A stretch of 64,000 nt of DNA, taken from JADLDB01 sp040755835. GTDB taxonomy: Bacteria; Myxococcota; Myxococcia; Myxococcales; Myxococcaceae. Position numbers and translations under genes: made by a program. The notes beneath the pieces were generated by a model. That model had not been told where the DNA came from and searched no databases. It saw nothing but the letters and a program-made list of their open reading frames with translations. Position 1 is the first letter of the stretch. Every line of letters begins with the position of its first letter. The stretch spans positions 13,164-77,163 of the forward strand of contig JBFMAB010000091.1 in the NCBI GenBank assembly GCA_040755835.1, given 5' to 3'. This document shows positions 25,671-34,002 of the stretch, one piece after another.

Positions 25671-26477
25671 ATGACACGTCACGCGTTCAGGCGGGGTCGG
25701 CGAGGGCAGGCGGCGGTGGAGACTGCCATCGTCATGCCGCTGTTCGTCTTCATCATCCTTGGGCTGTTGCAGCTCGGGCTGATGCACCAGGCGAAGCTGA
25801 TGGCGAAGTACGCGGCCTTCAAGGCAGTGCGCGCTGGTTCGATCAACCGCGGCAACAAGGACGCGATGACGAACGCGGCGCTGTCGGTGCTCTTGCCGAT
25901 GATCAGCCGCGACGACACCGTCGGCGGCGTGCGCAACGTCAGCACCCCGTCGAAGTTCGGCAAAGCCTTCAACGACGTCGTGAAGTCCGGCAACAACAAG
26001 CAGGGCAGCGGGACGCCCATCGTCGACGTCACCATCTGCCACCCGAAGCGCGGCGACGTCGACGACAAGAAAGACTTCGATGATCCGCGCACCAACCCGG
26101 TCGGCGGCAACAACGACTGGCGGCCCTTTGAGAGAACCAAGCTCGCGGTGCAGGTCACGTTCTACTACCGCATGTTCATCCCCTTCGCGAACGCCTTCGT
26201 CTGGTACGCCGCCTACGGCCAGGAGTCGGCGAAGCAGATCGACGCGATGAAGTACGCCCTGCGCACCAAGACGAAGAAGGAAGCGAGCGAGAAGCGCAAC
26301 GTGCGCGACGGTGGCGCCTGGACGATCTCCACGCTCAAGAGCGACGCCGACAGCGGCAAATACATCATGCCGATCCGCGCGAGCTACGCGATGCGCATGA
26401 TGTCCAACTTCGCGCCCGGCTCGAACCTGCCCAACAAGAACGAGTGCCGCGTCGCCTGGGAAAAGAGGGGCAACTGA
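25671..26477 (+). CDS. TadE-like pseudopilin (module 1)
   Basis: A 268-residue TadE-family minor pseudopilin. The class III prepilin signal is RRG-QAAVETAIV, with cleavage after Gly12 and the conserved Glu at +5 (Glu17), then a hydrophobic helix (MPLFVFIILGLLQLGLM). TadE proteins initiate or tip Flp/Tad pili; this one is longer than usual (about 150-200). The C-terminal half contains a second hydrophobic stretch, FYYRMFIPFANAFVWYAAYG, and ends with PIRASYAMRMM, both shared with the module 2 TadE. ATG 25671 is chosen because it gives a short basic leader. The next gene starts 2 bp after its stop. Confidence 0.82.
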   Translation: MTRHAFRRGRRGQAAVETAIVMPLFVFIILGLLQLGLMHQAKLMAKYAAFKAVRAGSINRGNKDAMTNAALSVLLPMISRDDTVGGVRNVSTPSKFGKAFNDVVKSGNNKQGSGTPIVDVTICHPKRGDVDDKKDFDDPRTNPVGGNNDWRPFERTKLAVQVTFYYRMFIPFANAFVWYAAYGQESAKQIDAMKYALRTKTKKEASEKRNVRDGGAWTISTLKSDADSGKYIMPIRASYAMRMMSNFAPGSNLPNKNECRVAWEKRGN

Positions 26478-26479
26478 TC

Positions 26480-27994
26480 ATGACCGCCACGACCGCTCAC
26501 CGTCGCATCCACCAGTCGCGCGGGCAGGTGCTCGTGCTGGCCTGCGTCACATTCCTCACCATGGCCCTGATGATGATGGCCAGCTTCTCGGTCGCCAACG
26601 CGGTGCACGAGCGCATCCGCATCCAGGCCGCCGCCGATGCCCAGGCCTTCTCCACCGCGACCCTCGAGGCGCGCGCCTTCAACACCATGGCGTACATGAA
26701 CCGCGCCATCGCCGGCGCGCTCGTGTCCGAGATGGCGCTGCACGCGTGGAAGGCGATCGCCCAGCGCGACGAGGCGATGATGCGCGCGGGCTTCTTCTCG
26801 TTCCTGATGGTCGCGGCCATCGAGTTCAGTAAGTGCCCGAAGTTCAACCTCCAGCACTGCTGGCACGGCATCCAGGCGCTGCGGATCGCCTTCAAGTTCA
26901 ACAGCAAGGCGAGTCAGATTGGCAACAAGATCCAGTCCAAGGAGAGCCAGTTCAGGAGCGCCGTCACCAGCCTCAATGACGCGATCTCGAAGACGCACAA
27001 GGCGCAGAAGGACATGCTGAACAGGGTGAAGTCGCAGATCGGACTCGGGAGCGCGGTGATGGACCGGTTGCTCAAGCAGACAGCGCCCCAGGCCAGCTAC
27101 GCGACGCTCGGCGACTACAACATCAGCGACTTCGCGTGCGCGCTCGAAGGGTCCACGTTCGACGACGATTGCCAGGAGCGCGGGTGGAAGTCGAAGACGG
27201 GCGTGCTGCCCGCCTCCAAGCGCCGCGACATCATGGAGAGCGCCGCGATGGCTGCGCGCACACCGTTTGAGGCCGGTATGCTCTTCGGCCGCAAGCTTTC
27301 GGGCGACGAGTACAAGGCAGATGGCCGCGTCTTGAGCCCGATGGTCGACAAGCCGGACGCGGCGATGAACATTCAGGGGGAGGGCAGCTTCACTGAAATA
27401 GGCTTTATGCCCACCGTGGGTGAGGTGGGCAACGACCAGGTTTCCGGCGACGTGAAGTTCGGCCTCGTGCGGGTCCAGTGGAAGCACGGACACGGCGTGT
27501 GGTTCACCAACGGCTCCGCGTCGAGTGGCAACCCGTACCGCGGCGTGCCTTGCAACGGGGACGACTGCTTCATCAACTTCCGCTTCAACACCCAGGGCGG
27601 CGAGACGGACTACGGCCAGCCGGCGACCTACGGCGCGGTGAAGCAGGACCTGCGCAAGACGCGCGACGAGAAGACCGGCTCGGGCTGGGTCTCGGCCCGT
27701 CCCTGGGAGGTCAACACCGAGGGCACCGTGCGCGTGAAGCTGACCACCGGCGACGCGGCGGAGATGAAACTCGTGTCGACGAAGCAGGGGTACGCGGTCG
27801 CGAAGGGCAAGACCTACTTCCACCAGCTCGGCAGCTGGCAGGTGCCGCCCAACATGTTCGACCCGTTCTGGCGCGCCAAGCTGCACCCGTTCGTGCGCGA
27901 CGAGCTGAGCGAGATTCTCGGGGCCATCAATGACTCCGACGGCCAGAACATCATCGAGAACGGCAACTCCGTCGTGGAAGGGGTGATGAAGTGA
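26480..27994 (+). CDS. TadG-like pseudopilin (module 1)
   Basis: A 504-residue protein with a prepilin-like start SRG-QVLVLACVTFLTMALMM: cleavage would follow Gly15, but +5 is Leu20, not Glu. The helix is followed by the TadG hallmark region (ANAVHERIRIQAAADAQAFSTA, EARAFNTMAYMNRAIAGA), then a large extracellular part. Such a pseudopilin without Glu5 cannot pair with a neighbour's N-terminus and is expected at the pilus tip, as GspK is in T2SS. Cysteines in the middle may form disulfides. It is followed by the next gene with a GTGA overlap. The module 2 homologue shares the N-terminal hallmark and the FHQLGSW-type ending FDPFWRAKLHP. Confidence 0.8.
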   Translation: MTATTAHRRIHQSRGQVLVLACVTFLTMALMMMASFSVANAVHERIRIQAAADAQAFSTATLEARAFNTMAYMNRAIAGALVSEMALHAWKAIAQRDEAMMRAGFFSFLMVAAIEFSKCPKFNLQHCWHGIQALRIAFKFNSKASQIGNKIQSKESQFRSAVTSLNDAISKTHKAQKDMLNRVKSQIGLGSAVMDRLLKQTAPQASYATLGDYNISDFACALEGSTFDDDCQERGWKSKTGVLPASKRRDIMESAAMAARTPFEAGMLFGRKLSGDEYKADGRVLSPMVDKPDAAMNIQGEGSFTEIGFMPTVGEVGNDQVSGDVKFGLVRVQWKHGHGVWFTNGSASSGNPYRGVPCNGDDCFINFRFNTQGGETDYGQPATYGAVKQDLRKTRDEKTGSGWVSARPWEVNTEGTVRVKLTTGDAAEMKLVSTKQGYAVAKGKTYFHQLGSWQVPPNMFDPFWRAKLHPFVRDELSEILGAINDSDGQNIIENGNSVVEGVMK

Positions 27995-29034
27995 AGACCT
28001 TCAACGTAAGGCGCCCGCGCGGCGCCGCCGCCGTCGAACTCGCGGTCACCATGATCCTGCTGGTGCCGTTGATCATGTACACGCTCTTCCTCGAGGACCT
28101 GCTGGCCTACAAGCTGGAGGAGCAGGAGCCGACGATCGTCGCCGGGTGGGACCACATCACGCCGGACTATCAGAACGACTCGCCCGACGTGGGAGGCATG
28201 AACCGGCTGAAGTACTGCGACCACACCGCGGCGTTCGACTCGTACGATCAGGCGTACGACTGCAACACCGACGCGGTCCACCACGAGGCGGGCACCGCCC
28301 ACCAGTGCTGGATGGTGTCGGGTGCCAAGCAGCTCGAGTGCACCAACGACACGTCGCTCGGCACGGAGATTCTCCCGGCCGAGCAGGAGTTCCTCGCCTG
28401 GCATGGCGCGTTCAACAAGGGCGGCATGGCGCGTTGCACGGCGACGCTGGCGGTCATGAACTACTTCCTGCCCAACAAATTCTTCAACTGGGCGGCGCAC
28501 TCAGGCTCGCAGCGCGAGGTGACGGGCAAGGGCAAGCTGGGTGGCGAGGCGGCGAAGACGGGCTCTTCCAACGCCTCGGTACACTCCGATGCCACCGGTA
28601 GCGAGGGCGCCAAGTCATCGTGGGTGCTGAAGGAAGAGGTGTTCGCGGTGCTCGACGACCCCTGGGCGCTCAACGTGATCAGGGACACCTCGCCCATCGA
28701 CTCCCAAATCGGGCACGAGTTCTGGGATCGAGCGAGCGTCTACTTCGACAACGGCTTGACCGGCTTCATGAGGCAGGCCAACGAGGATGCAAAGAACTAC
28801 CGGGACTCGCTCGACGAGCTCGTGGGAGCCAACGCCGCGAAGGACCACAGCAACCCGAAGGATCTCTGTCCTACGCTGATTGACTGCGGTGACGACCCGC
28901 ACTCCTTGCCGCTGGCGTGGAAGGCGGAAAAGACGCGTGAGTTCAACGACGGCTACGCGTCGGGCTGGAAGGACCAGCGCATGAGCTCCTCCAACCGCGC
29001 CAACGAGTTCCCGCAGCACTGGGGTCCTCCGTGA
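27991..29034 (+). CDS. Second TadE-like pseudopilin (module 1)
   Basis: A 347-residue protein starting at GTG 27991 inside the previous stop (GTGA), with GGAAGG upstream. The leader RRPRG-AAAVELAVTMILLVPL fits prepilin processing after Gly11 with Glu16 at +5. After the helix comes an unusually large extracellular region with paired cysteines (YDCNTDA, HQCWMVSG, LECTND, DLCPTLIDCG). It shares position and leader type with the third gene of module 2 but little obvious sequence, so the ectodomain may be fast-evolving. It is probably a minor pilin exposed at the cell surface. Confidence 0.75.
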   Translation: MKTFNVRRPRGAAAVELAVTMILLVPLIMYTLFLEDLLAYKLEEQEPTIVAGWDHITPDYQNDSPDVGGMNRLKYCDHTAAFDSYDQAYDCNTDAVHHEAGTAHQCWMVSGAKQLECTNDTSLGTEILPAEQEFLAWHGAFNKGGMARCTATLAVMNYFLPNKFFNWAAHSGSQREVTGKGKLGGEAAKTGSSNASVHSDATGSEGAKSSWVLKEEVFAVLDDPWALNVIRDTSPIDSQIGHEFWDRASVYFDNGLTGFMRQANEDAKNYRDSLDELVGANAAKDHSNPKDLCPTLIDCGDDPHSLPLAWKAEKTREFNDGYASGWKDQRMSSSNRANEFPQHWGPP

Positions 29035-29918
29035 CGTCGAAGCGGCCTCCGTCGGGCGCGCGGCCTGGCGTCTCGCTCGCGAGGCTGCTGCTGCTGGCGG
29101 CGGTCGGCGGCGTGGTTGCGGGGCTGATCCTCTTCAAGGTGCGCGACGAAGCACCGGTGGACGAGTTCGAGGTGGCCGAGGCGGTGGCAGCCGAGGCCGT
29201 GCCGCTGGGGAACGCGTCGGAGTCCGTCGACCCGATGGCCCCGGATCCACAGTCGCTGCGCGGTATTCCGCCGTACCCGGGCGCCGCGCCCCGCAAGATG
29301 ATGTCGGGCGCCGCGGTGCAGCAGGTCCCCATGGCGGTGTCGTGGTTCCAGACCGACGACTCGCCGGACGCCGTGCTGAGCTTCTACGAGAAGGCCTACG
29401 CGGCGAAGAACATGGAGTACGTCTCGCACCGCTACAGCGAGCGGATCGGCTACGTGGCGTGGCTCGAACGCATCGGCGGCTTCGACGCCGGCGTGGCGCA
29501 CGGCATCATGCACATGATCTCCGCCTCGAAGGAGGGCTCGAAGACCGTCGTCCTGCTGTCCGCGTCACGCCCGGACATGCTGATGGAGGCCGAGCCGAAG
29601 CTGCCCGAAGGCATCGTGCTCCCCGAGGCCACCGAGCCGCCGCAGGTCGTGCAGATGGCGGAGGGCGCCGGCACCCGCGAGGTGGTCTACGCGCGCACCT
29701 TGAATCAACCGCCGGGTGACGTCGTACGGTTCTTCGACGCCCAGCTGAAGAAGGCCGGGTGGGACGTGGTGGAGGAGGCCGCTGGGTCAGATCAGCGCGC
29801 CCTCGTGGGGAAGCGGGGAGGCAGCACCGTGGTCGTCAACGCGCAGGCCGACGGTGTACATTCCAACCTCATCTTGACGTTCAGCCGTCAGCAACAGGCA
29901 CCGGAGGCCATTCGATGA
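29031..29918 (+). CDS. Membrane-anchored protein with duplicated domain (module 1)
   Basis: A 295-residue protein translationally coupled to the preceding gene (GTGA). One N-terminal transmembrane helix (ARLLLLAAVGGVVAGLILF) is followed by a periplasmic part with two similar halves: SPDAVLSFYEKAYAAKNMEY near residue 113 and PGDVVRFFDAQLKKAGWDVV near residue 233, each followed by beta strands. The product of the fourth gene in module 2 has the same two-half plan (VIDFYRSVLGAAGWKE), so the two are paralogues. No known family is recognised. A periplasmic assembly or gating role for the Tad-like module is inferred. Confidence 0.7.
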   Translation: MTSKRPPSGARPGVSLARLLLLAAVGGVVAGLILFKVRDEAPVDEFEVAEAVAAEAVPLGNASESVDPMAPDPQSLRGIPPYPGAAPRKMMSGAAVQQVPMAVSWFQTDDSPDAVLSFYEKAYAAKNMEYVSHRYSERIGYVAWLERIGGFDAGVAHGIMHMISASKEGSKTVVLLSASRPDMLMEAEPKLPEGIVLPEATEPPQVVQMAEGAGTREVVYARTLNQPPGDVVRFFDAQLKKAGWDVVEEAAGSDQRALVGKRGGSTVVVNAQADGVHSNLILTFSRQQQAPEAIR

Positions 29919-30145
29919 TTCGTAGAGCCGTCCTTCTCGTCGCGCTGTGTCTCGCCCCCGTGGCGCTCGCCGGCGAAGAGCAGTGCAAGAGGCAGTGCGA
30001 GGAGACCGTCAGCCAGTGCAAGGACATGTGCAAGAAGCAGCTGGCGAAGACCGCGCCGGACAAAATCGGGTTCTGCCAGCAGAAGTGCAAGGAGTTCATC
30101 AATGAGTGCACGAAGAACTGCCATGAAGAGAAGGGCGAGCACTGA
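29915..30145 (+). CDS. Small secreted Cys-rich protein
   Basis: A 76-residue protein with a Sec signal peptide (MIRRAVLLVALCLAPVALA) and a mature part of about 57 residues holding eight cysteines in two identical blocks: CX3C-X6-CX3C at 24-39 and again at 54-69. The segments between are Lys/Glu-rich and helical, so the likely fold is two disulfide-stapled helices or a helical hairpin, exported to the periplasm. Its ATG overlaps the upstream TGA (ATGA), and its end overlaps the start of the Flp-like gene by 44 bp. No such gene is seen in module 2. It is not recognised as a known family. Confidence 0.72.
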   Translation: MIRRAVLLVALCLAPVALAGEEQCKRQCEETVSQCKDMCKKQLAKTAPDKIGFCQQKCKEFINECTKNCHEEKGEH

Positions 30146-30329
30146 ACCTCGTGCGCTCCTCCGTCGCCTGTCCGCGCGTGGCCAGGCGATGGTGGAGTAC
30201 AGCGTGATCACCCACTTCCTGCTGATCGGCGGGACGGTGCTGCTGTTGCCGGTGATCACCAAGCTGTACGAAGGGCTCTCGGCGTACTTCGAGAGCATCT
30301 ACTTCGTGCTGCACACCGCGGCGATCTGA
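30102..30329 (+). CDS. Flp-like prepilin
   Basis: A 75-residue class III prepilin. The basic leader ends in SARG, then QAMVEYSVITHFLLIGG: cleavage after Gly27 leaves Glu32 at +5 and Tyr33 at +6, the Glu-Tyr pair typical of Flp pilins. The mature protein of 48 residues is a single hydrophobic helix plus a short amphipathic tail (KLYEGLSAYFESIYFVLH). The start at 30102 is supported by AAGGAG 7 nt upstream, although it overlaps the Cys-rich gene; ATG 30123 is an alternative. It would be the major or a minor pilin of a Tad-like fibre whose machinery lies elsewhere. A strong terminator follows. Confidence 0.78.
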   Translation: MSARRTAMKRRASTEPRALLRRLSARGQAMVEYSVITHFLLIGGTVLLLPVITKLYEGLSAYFESIYFVLHTAAI

Positions 30330-30355
30330 CCGAAGGTGGGTCGACGTCGTCGGGC

Positions 30356-30394
30356 GGGGCTCGCTGGCGGGATGCCGGCGGGCCCCTCTTGTTT
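30356..30394 (+). terminator. Intrinsic terminator ending Tad-like module 1
   Basis: A 13-bp stem (arms 30356-30368 and 30374-30386, with two G-T wobbles) encloses the 5-nt loop GGGAT and is followed by TCTTGTTT. It lies 27 bp after the Flp-like stop codon and cleanly separates module 1 from the YcaO operon. Confidence 0.82.
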
Positions 30395-30432
30395 GCTGAA
30401 AGGGTGCGGGCGGCCGGGTAGAAGCGCCGTCC

Positions 30433-31131
30433 ATGGATCCAACCGAGACGGCGAAGAAGCAGCGGTCTCCCTGGCTGTACGTGCTGCTCGGCTGCGGTGG
30501 GCTCGCCGCGCTGATGTGCCTCGGCTTCACGGTCTTCTTCCTCTTCATCGCCAAGAAGGGTAGCGACATGGTCGCCGGCGTCACGGACCCGACCGTGAAG
30601 GAAGAGAATGCGAAGAAGCAGCTCGGCGGAATTCCAGACGGCTACTCGGTGGTGGCCAGCCTGAGCATGTTCGGCCTCATGGAGACGACGGTGCTGACCG
30701 ACAAGGCCACCGCCGACGGAGGCATCGCCGAAAGCGCCCGCCTCTTCCAGTTCATGCACCTCATCGCGAACGAGAACAACAAGAAGACCAAGGCCTTCTT
30801 CACCGGCGAGGGCGACGCGAGCGCGCTGCGGCAGTCGAACGTCAACCTGAAGGCCGAGGACATCTTGAAGCGCGGCCAGGTCACCGTGGATGGGCGGAAG
30901 CTGTACTACGTGGCGACCCGCGGGGTGATGGACACCGGCACCGCGCGCAATGAGGGCCTCAACAACGCGGTGCTGTTCGATTGTCCGGGAGACGATCTCT
31001 CCGTTGGCATCTGGAGCCAGCCGGATCCCAACCCCGGGGCCAGGCCGGACGAGCTGGACCTGGTGGGCACGGTGGCCGACGAGGCCGAGCTCGCCAAGTT
31101 CCTCAAGCCGGTGGATCCCTGCGGGAGATGA
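30433..31131 (+). CDS. Single-pass membrane protein, unknown (first gene of the YcaO operon)
   Basis: A 232-residue protein. A cytoplasmic basic N-terminus is followed by one transmembrane helix (LYVLLGCGGLAALMCLGFTVFF) and a soluble domain of about 180 residues facing the periplasm (IPDGYSVVASLSMFGLMETT, GRKLYYVATRGVMD, VLFDCPGDDLSVGIWSQPDP). No family is recognised. It lies 39 bp after the Tad terminator, so it is probably the first gene of a new transcript, and its TGA overlaps the ATG of the outer-membrane barrel gene, which suggests that the two products act together at the envelope. Confidence 0.68.
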   Translation: MDPTETAKKQRSPWLYVLLGCGGLAALMCLGFTVFFLFIAKKGSDMVAGVTDPTVKEENAKKQLGGIPDGYSVVASLSMFGLMETTVLTDKATADGGIAESARLFQFMHLIANENNKKTKAFFTGEGDASALRQSNVNLKAEDILKRGQVTVDGRKLYYVATRGVMDTGTARNEGLNNAVLFDCPGDDLSVGIWSQPDPNPGARPDELDLVGTVADEAELAKFLKPVDPCGR

Positions 31132-32873
31132 CCATGATCGCCACCTTGCTGGCGCTGTCCCTGGTGGGCCAGGCGGCCGCCCAGCCCGAGCCCGCGCCGT
31201 CGCCCACGGCCGCGGAGGCTTCCACCGCGCCGGCCCGGACGCCCGAGCCCGACACGGCGCTGGCCTCGCCTGCGGAGCCCGCACCCGCGACCGACGTGCC
31301 GCTCGCGGCTGCCGCGCCGCCTCCCACGGACGCCTCCGCGGCACCGCCGACGGACGCCGCCGCCGCGGGAACCGAGAAGCGCGACGTGGTGCCCAAGTTC
31401 ATCAAGGGCGAGCTGTCGACGTACCTCGGCGCCGATCGACTGGTGGTGAAGAACACGCGCATCGGCGTGTCGGCCGGCATCGATCGCTTCGGTGACACCT
31501 ACTACCTGCTGGTCGAGCCGCTGGTGGACCTCCGCTTCCTCGACGCGAAGCTGGGTCTGGGTTTCGGTGTGCCCCTGCGGATCGAGTTGGTCAGCCTCGA
31601 GATGGATCCTGCGACGGGCAACCCGAAGCTCACGCAGAACATCGGCCGCATCCGCAAGGAGGACTGGGACTCGTTCCACGATTTCGGCCGCATCCTCAAG
31701 TACGTGACGTACGGGAAGAAGGAGGATCCGCTCTACGTCTCGGTGGGCCAACGCTACGCCTCGTCGATCGGCCACGGTGCCATCACCCGCCGCTATTCGC
31801 CCAACATCGACATCGACTACCCGCGCGTGTCCGCCGAGGTGGACGCGTACAACCGCTTCGGCGGCTTCGAGCTGATGGTAAACGACGTGCTGGCGTGGAA
31901 CCAGCTGTCCGGCATCGCGTTCTTGAAGCCCCTGTCCTTCTTCAACCCCGCGGGCGAGGCAGCCAGGAGCTTCTCGATCGGCGTCTCGGGCGGGCTCGAC
32001 TGGGCGGCGCCGTACAACCTGGTCGTCATGGATGGGCTGCGGCAGCTCGATGACCAGCACCGGCTGATCACCGAGAACAAGCCCGTCGGCATCGTCGGCA
32101 TCGACGCGGAGGTCAAGGTCGTGAAGACGGAGCACGTCGACCTGAAGCCGTACGTCGACTTCTCGATGCTGGTGGGCGGCGACTTCGGCGTCACCGGCGG
32201 CCTGCTCGGGCGCTTCAACGTCGGCCAGGAGACCGTCAACGCCTTTCGCGTCGTGGTGGAGGCGCGCTACCTGGGGAGCCGCTACGCGCCCAGCTACTTC
32301 GACACGTTCTACGAGGTCGATCGCTTCGTGTTCCGGGAGCTGCCGCGCGTCGATCCCGCGGTGGCGAACTACGTGCCAAAGCAGCGCTATCTCCTGGAGA
32401 ACGGCCTGGGCCAGCGGTTCGGCTACTACCTCGAGGGCTCATGGGGCATCCCCGGTGCGGTGGGCTTGACGCTGGCGCTGCAGGGCGTGAGCAACTCGCC
32501 GGCGACGGACTTCGTGGCCCACCTCGAGGTGCCGGTGCTCTCCTTCTTTCAGATCTTCGGCAGCTACTACCTGCGCGGCGTCGAGAGCTGGAGCGAGCTC
32601 GGCTTCCAGGCGGACCAGGGCGTCCTCGGGCTGTTCGGCAACAAGGCCATCGCCTTCGCCGGGGCGCGCCTCAAGATCCTCCCGTTCCTCTTCATCAACG
32701 GCCGTCTCTACAAGACGTTCCGCATGAACCCGGACCTGAAGCGCTACGACAACCAGGTCGGCTTCGTGGTGGATGTGGAGATCGGCTACGAGTTCCGGAA
32801 GAAGACCGAGATGAGGCCGCCGAACGCGAGCGCCTTTGGCGCCTCGGCGCGCTCGGCGTACGCGGAGCGATGA
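31128..32873 (+). CDS. Predicted outer-membrane beta-barrel protein
   Basis: A 581-residue protein with a Sec signal peptide (MIATLLALSLVGQAAAQ), an 80-residue Pro/Ala/Thr linker, then about 480 residues of alternating amphipathic strands rich in Gly, Tyr and Phe (VGQRYASSIGHGAITRRY, IGVSGGLDWAAPYNLVVMD, FVVDVEIGYEF near the end). This is the pattern of an outer-membrane barrel of 18 or more strands; no specific porin family is recognised. It is coupled by ATGA at both ends, to the membrane protein upstream and to YcaO downstream, an unusual partner for a YcaO gene. Confidence 0.75.
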   Translation: MTMIATLLALSLVGQAAAQPEPAPSPTAAEASTAPARTPEPDTALASPAEPAPATDVPLAAAAPPPTDASAAPPTDAAAAGTEKRDVVPKFIKGELSTYLGADRLVVKNTRIGVSAGIDRFGDTYYLLVEPLVDLRFLDAKLGLGFGVPLRIELVSLEMDPATGNPKLTQNIGRIRKEDWDSFHDFGRILKYVTYGKKEDPLYVSVGQRYASSIGHGAITRRYSPNIDIDYPRVSAEVDAYNRFGGFELMVNDVLAWNQLSGIAFLKPLSFFNPAGEAARSFSIGVSGGLDWAAPYNLVVMDGLRQLDDQHRLITENKPVGIVGIDAEVKVVKTEHVDLKPYVDFSMLVGGDFGVTGGLLGRFNVGQETVNAFRVVVEARYLGSRYAPSYFDTFYEVDRFVFRELPRVDPAVANYVPKQRYLLENGLGQRFGYYLEGSWGIPGAVGLTLALQGVSNSPATDFVAHLEVPVLSFFQIFGSYYLRGVESWSELGFQADQGVLGLFGNKAIAFAGARLKILPFLFINGRLYKTFRMNPDLKRYDNQVGFVVDVEIGYEFRKKTEMRPPNASAFGASARSAYAER

Positions 32874-33850
32874 CGCGCGACGGGGTCGACGCGCTGGCCC
32901 GCCGCTTCGGGGTGACGAGGCTCGCGCGGTTGACGGACCTCGACCGCTGCGGCGTCGAGGTGGTGGCGGCCGTGCGCCCGCGCGGGCACGTGCTGCAGGT
33001 GTCTCAGGGGAAGGGCCTCACGCTAAAGGCCGCCCGCTGGAGCGCGCTCGGGGAGGCGATCGAGCTCGCCGCCGCCGAGGCTCCGGACGCCGCGCGCCTC
33101 TCGTTCGGCCCACCGCCGGACGACGCGCTGTGGGCGCCGGGCGACGAGGCCATCGCCTGGGCGGTCGGCGAGCGCCTCGACTCGGGCGAGCCGGTCAGCG
33201 TGCCGGCCGACGCGGTGTACTGCCCGCCCGGCGGCGTCGCGTGGCTCGGGCCCTCGTCGTCCGCGTGGCGCTCGAACGGGCTCGGCGCGCACCCGACGAG
33301 CCGCGCGGCGGCCGTCGAGCACGCCGTGTTGGAGCTCGCCGAGCGCGACGCGCTCGCCCGGGTCGCGCCGGACGGGTGGACCCCGGCCCTCGCCCTGCGG
33401 TGTGTCGAGCCGCCGAGGGGGTTGGCGGAGCGGCTCGCCGCGCGGGGCTTCGAGCTCTCCGTGGCCGACCTGACGCCGCCGGGCGATGCGCTGCCCGTCG
33501 TCGGGGCGTTGCTCTTCGACGCCGAGGAAGGGCCGGTACCGCTGACCGCGGGCTACGCGTGCCGGCGAAGTTTTGACGCCGCCGCGACGGCCGCGGTCCT
33601 GGAGGCTGCGCAGTCGCGCCTCACGGAGATCCACGGCGCGCGCGAGGACGTGATGCTCGGCAAGCGCGAGGCGGGCCGGGGCTTGCGACGGCTCTTGCAA
33701 CTCGCGCCCCGGGCCCGCGCGCCGCGCCGGTTGTACCGCGGCCCCCTCGCGGACGCGCTGCGCGCCCCGGTGGCGATCGTCACGCTGCGCAAGTCACCGT
33801 GGGTGGTGAAGGCCGTCAGCGACGGGCTGCTCCTGTCCGACCTCCTGTAG
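32870..33850 (+). CDS. YcaO-domain protein (ATP-dependent peptide backbone-modifying enzyme)
   Basis: A 326-residue stand-alone YcaO enzyme. YcaO proteins phosphorylate amide backbones to make azolines, amidines or, with TfuA, thioamides. The ATP-binding sites are intact: GEAIEL (Glu62, Glu65, with the usual Arg replaced by Leu66), SNGLGAHPTSRAAAVEHAVLELAERD (shown as SNGLGA...ELAERD, Glu155/Glu158/Arg159/Asp160) and EAAQSRLTEIHGAREDV (Gln248, Arg250). It lacks the Pro-rich C-terminus of azoline cyclodehydratases and has no E1-like or Ocin-ThiF domain, so it is of the TfuA-partner type. Its ATG overlaps the stop of the barrel gene. TfuA is encoded 466 bp downstream. Confidence 0.9.
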   Translation: MTRDGVDALARRFGVTRLARLTDLDRCGVEVVAAVRPRGHVLQVSQGKGLTLKAARWSALGEAIELAAAEAPDAARLSFGPPPDDALWAPGDEAIAWAVGERLDSGEPVSVPADAVYCPPGGVAWLGPSSSAWRSNGLGAHPTSRAAAVEHAVLELAERDALARVAPDGWTPALALRCVEPPRGLAERLAARGFELSVADLTPPGDALPVVGALLFDAEEGPVPLTAGYACRRSFDAAATAAVLEAAQSRLTEIHGAREDVMLGKREAGRGLRRLLQLAPRARAPRRLYRGPLADALRAPVAIVTLRKSPWVVKAVSDGLLLSDLL

Positions 33851-33943
33851 GCGCCTTCGACCGCCGCCGTCCGCCCGGAGGGACGCAGCCCGCTCCGACG
33901 GACTCATCAGGCGCGGCGGACCGACAACGCTCGCGGGTTTGGC

Positions 33944-33959
33944 TGGCCCGATGGTTGCT
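33944..33959 (+). promoter_or_regulatory. Sigma54-type -24/-12 promoter before the lipoprotein-tfuA genes
   Basis: TGGCCCGATGGTTGCT has the GG (-24) and GC (-12) elements at exact spacing and one mismatch to TGGCAC-N5-TTGCW. The predicted start is near 33970, giving a 33-nt leader to ATG 34003. It lies in the 152-bp gap after ycaO, in the correct orientation. A 9-of-10 match can occur by chance a few times in a window this size, so position is the main support. Confidence 0.5.
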
Positions 33960-34002
33960 TTGCACCTGTCCAGTCCCTCGCCGTTCACAGGAACCACCCC
34001 CC

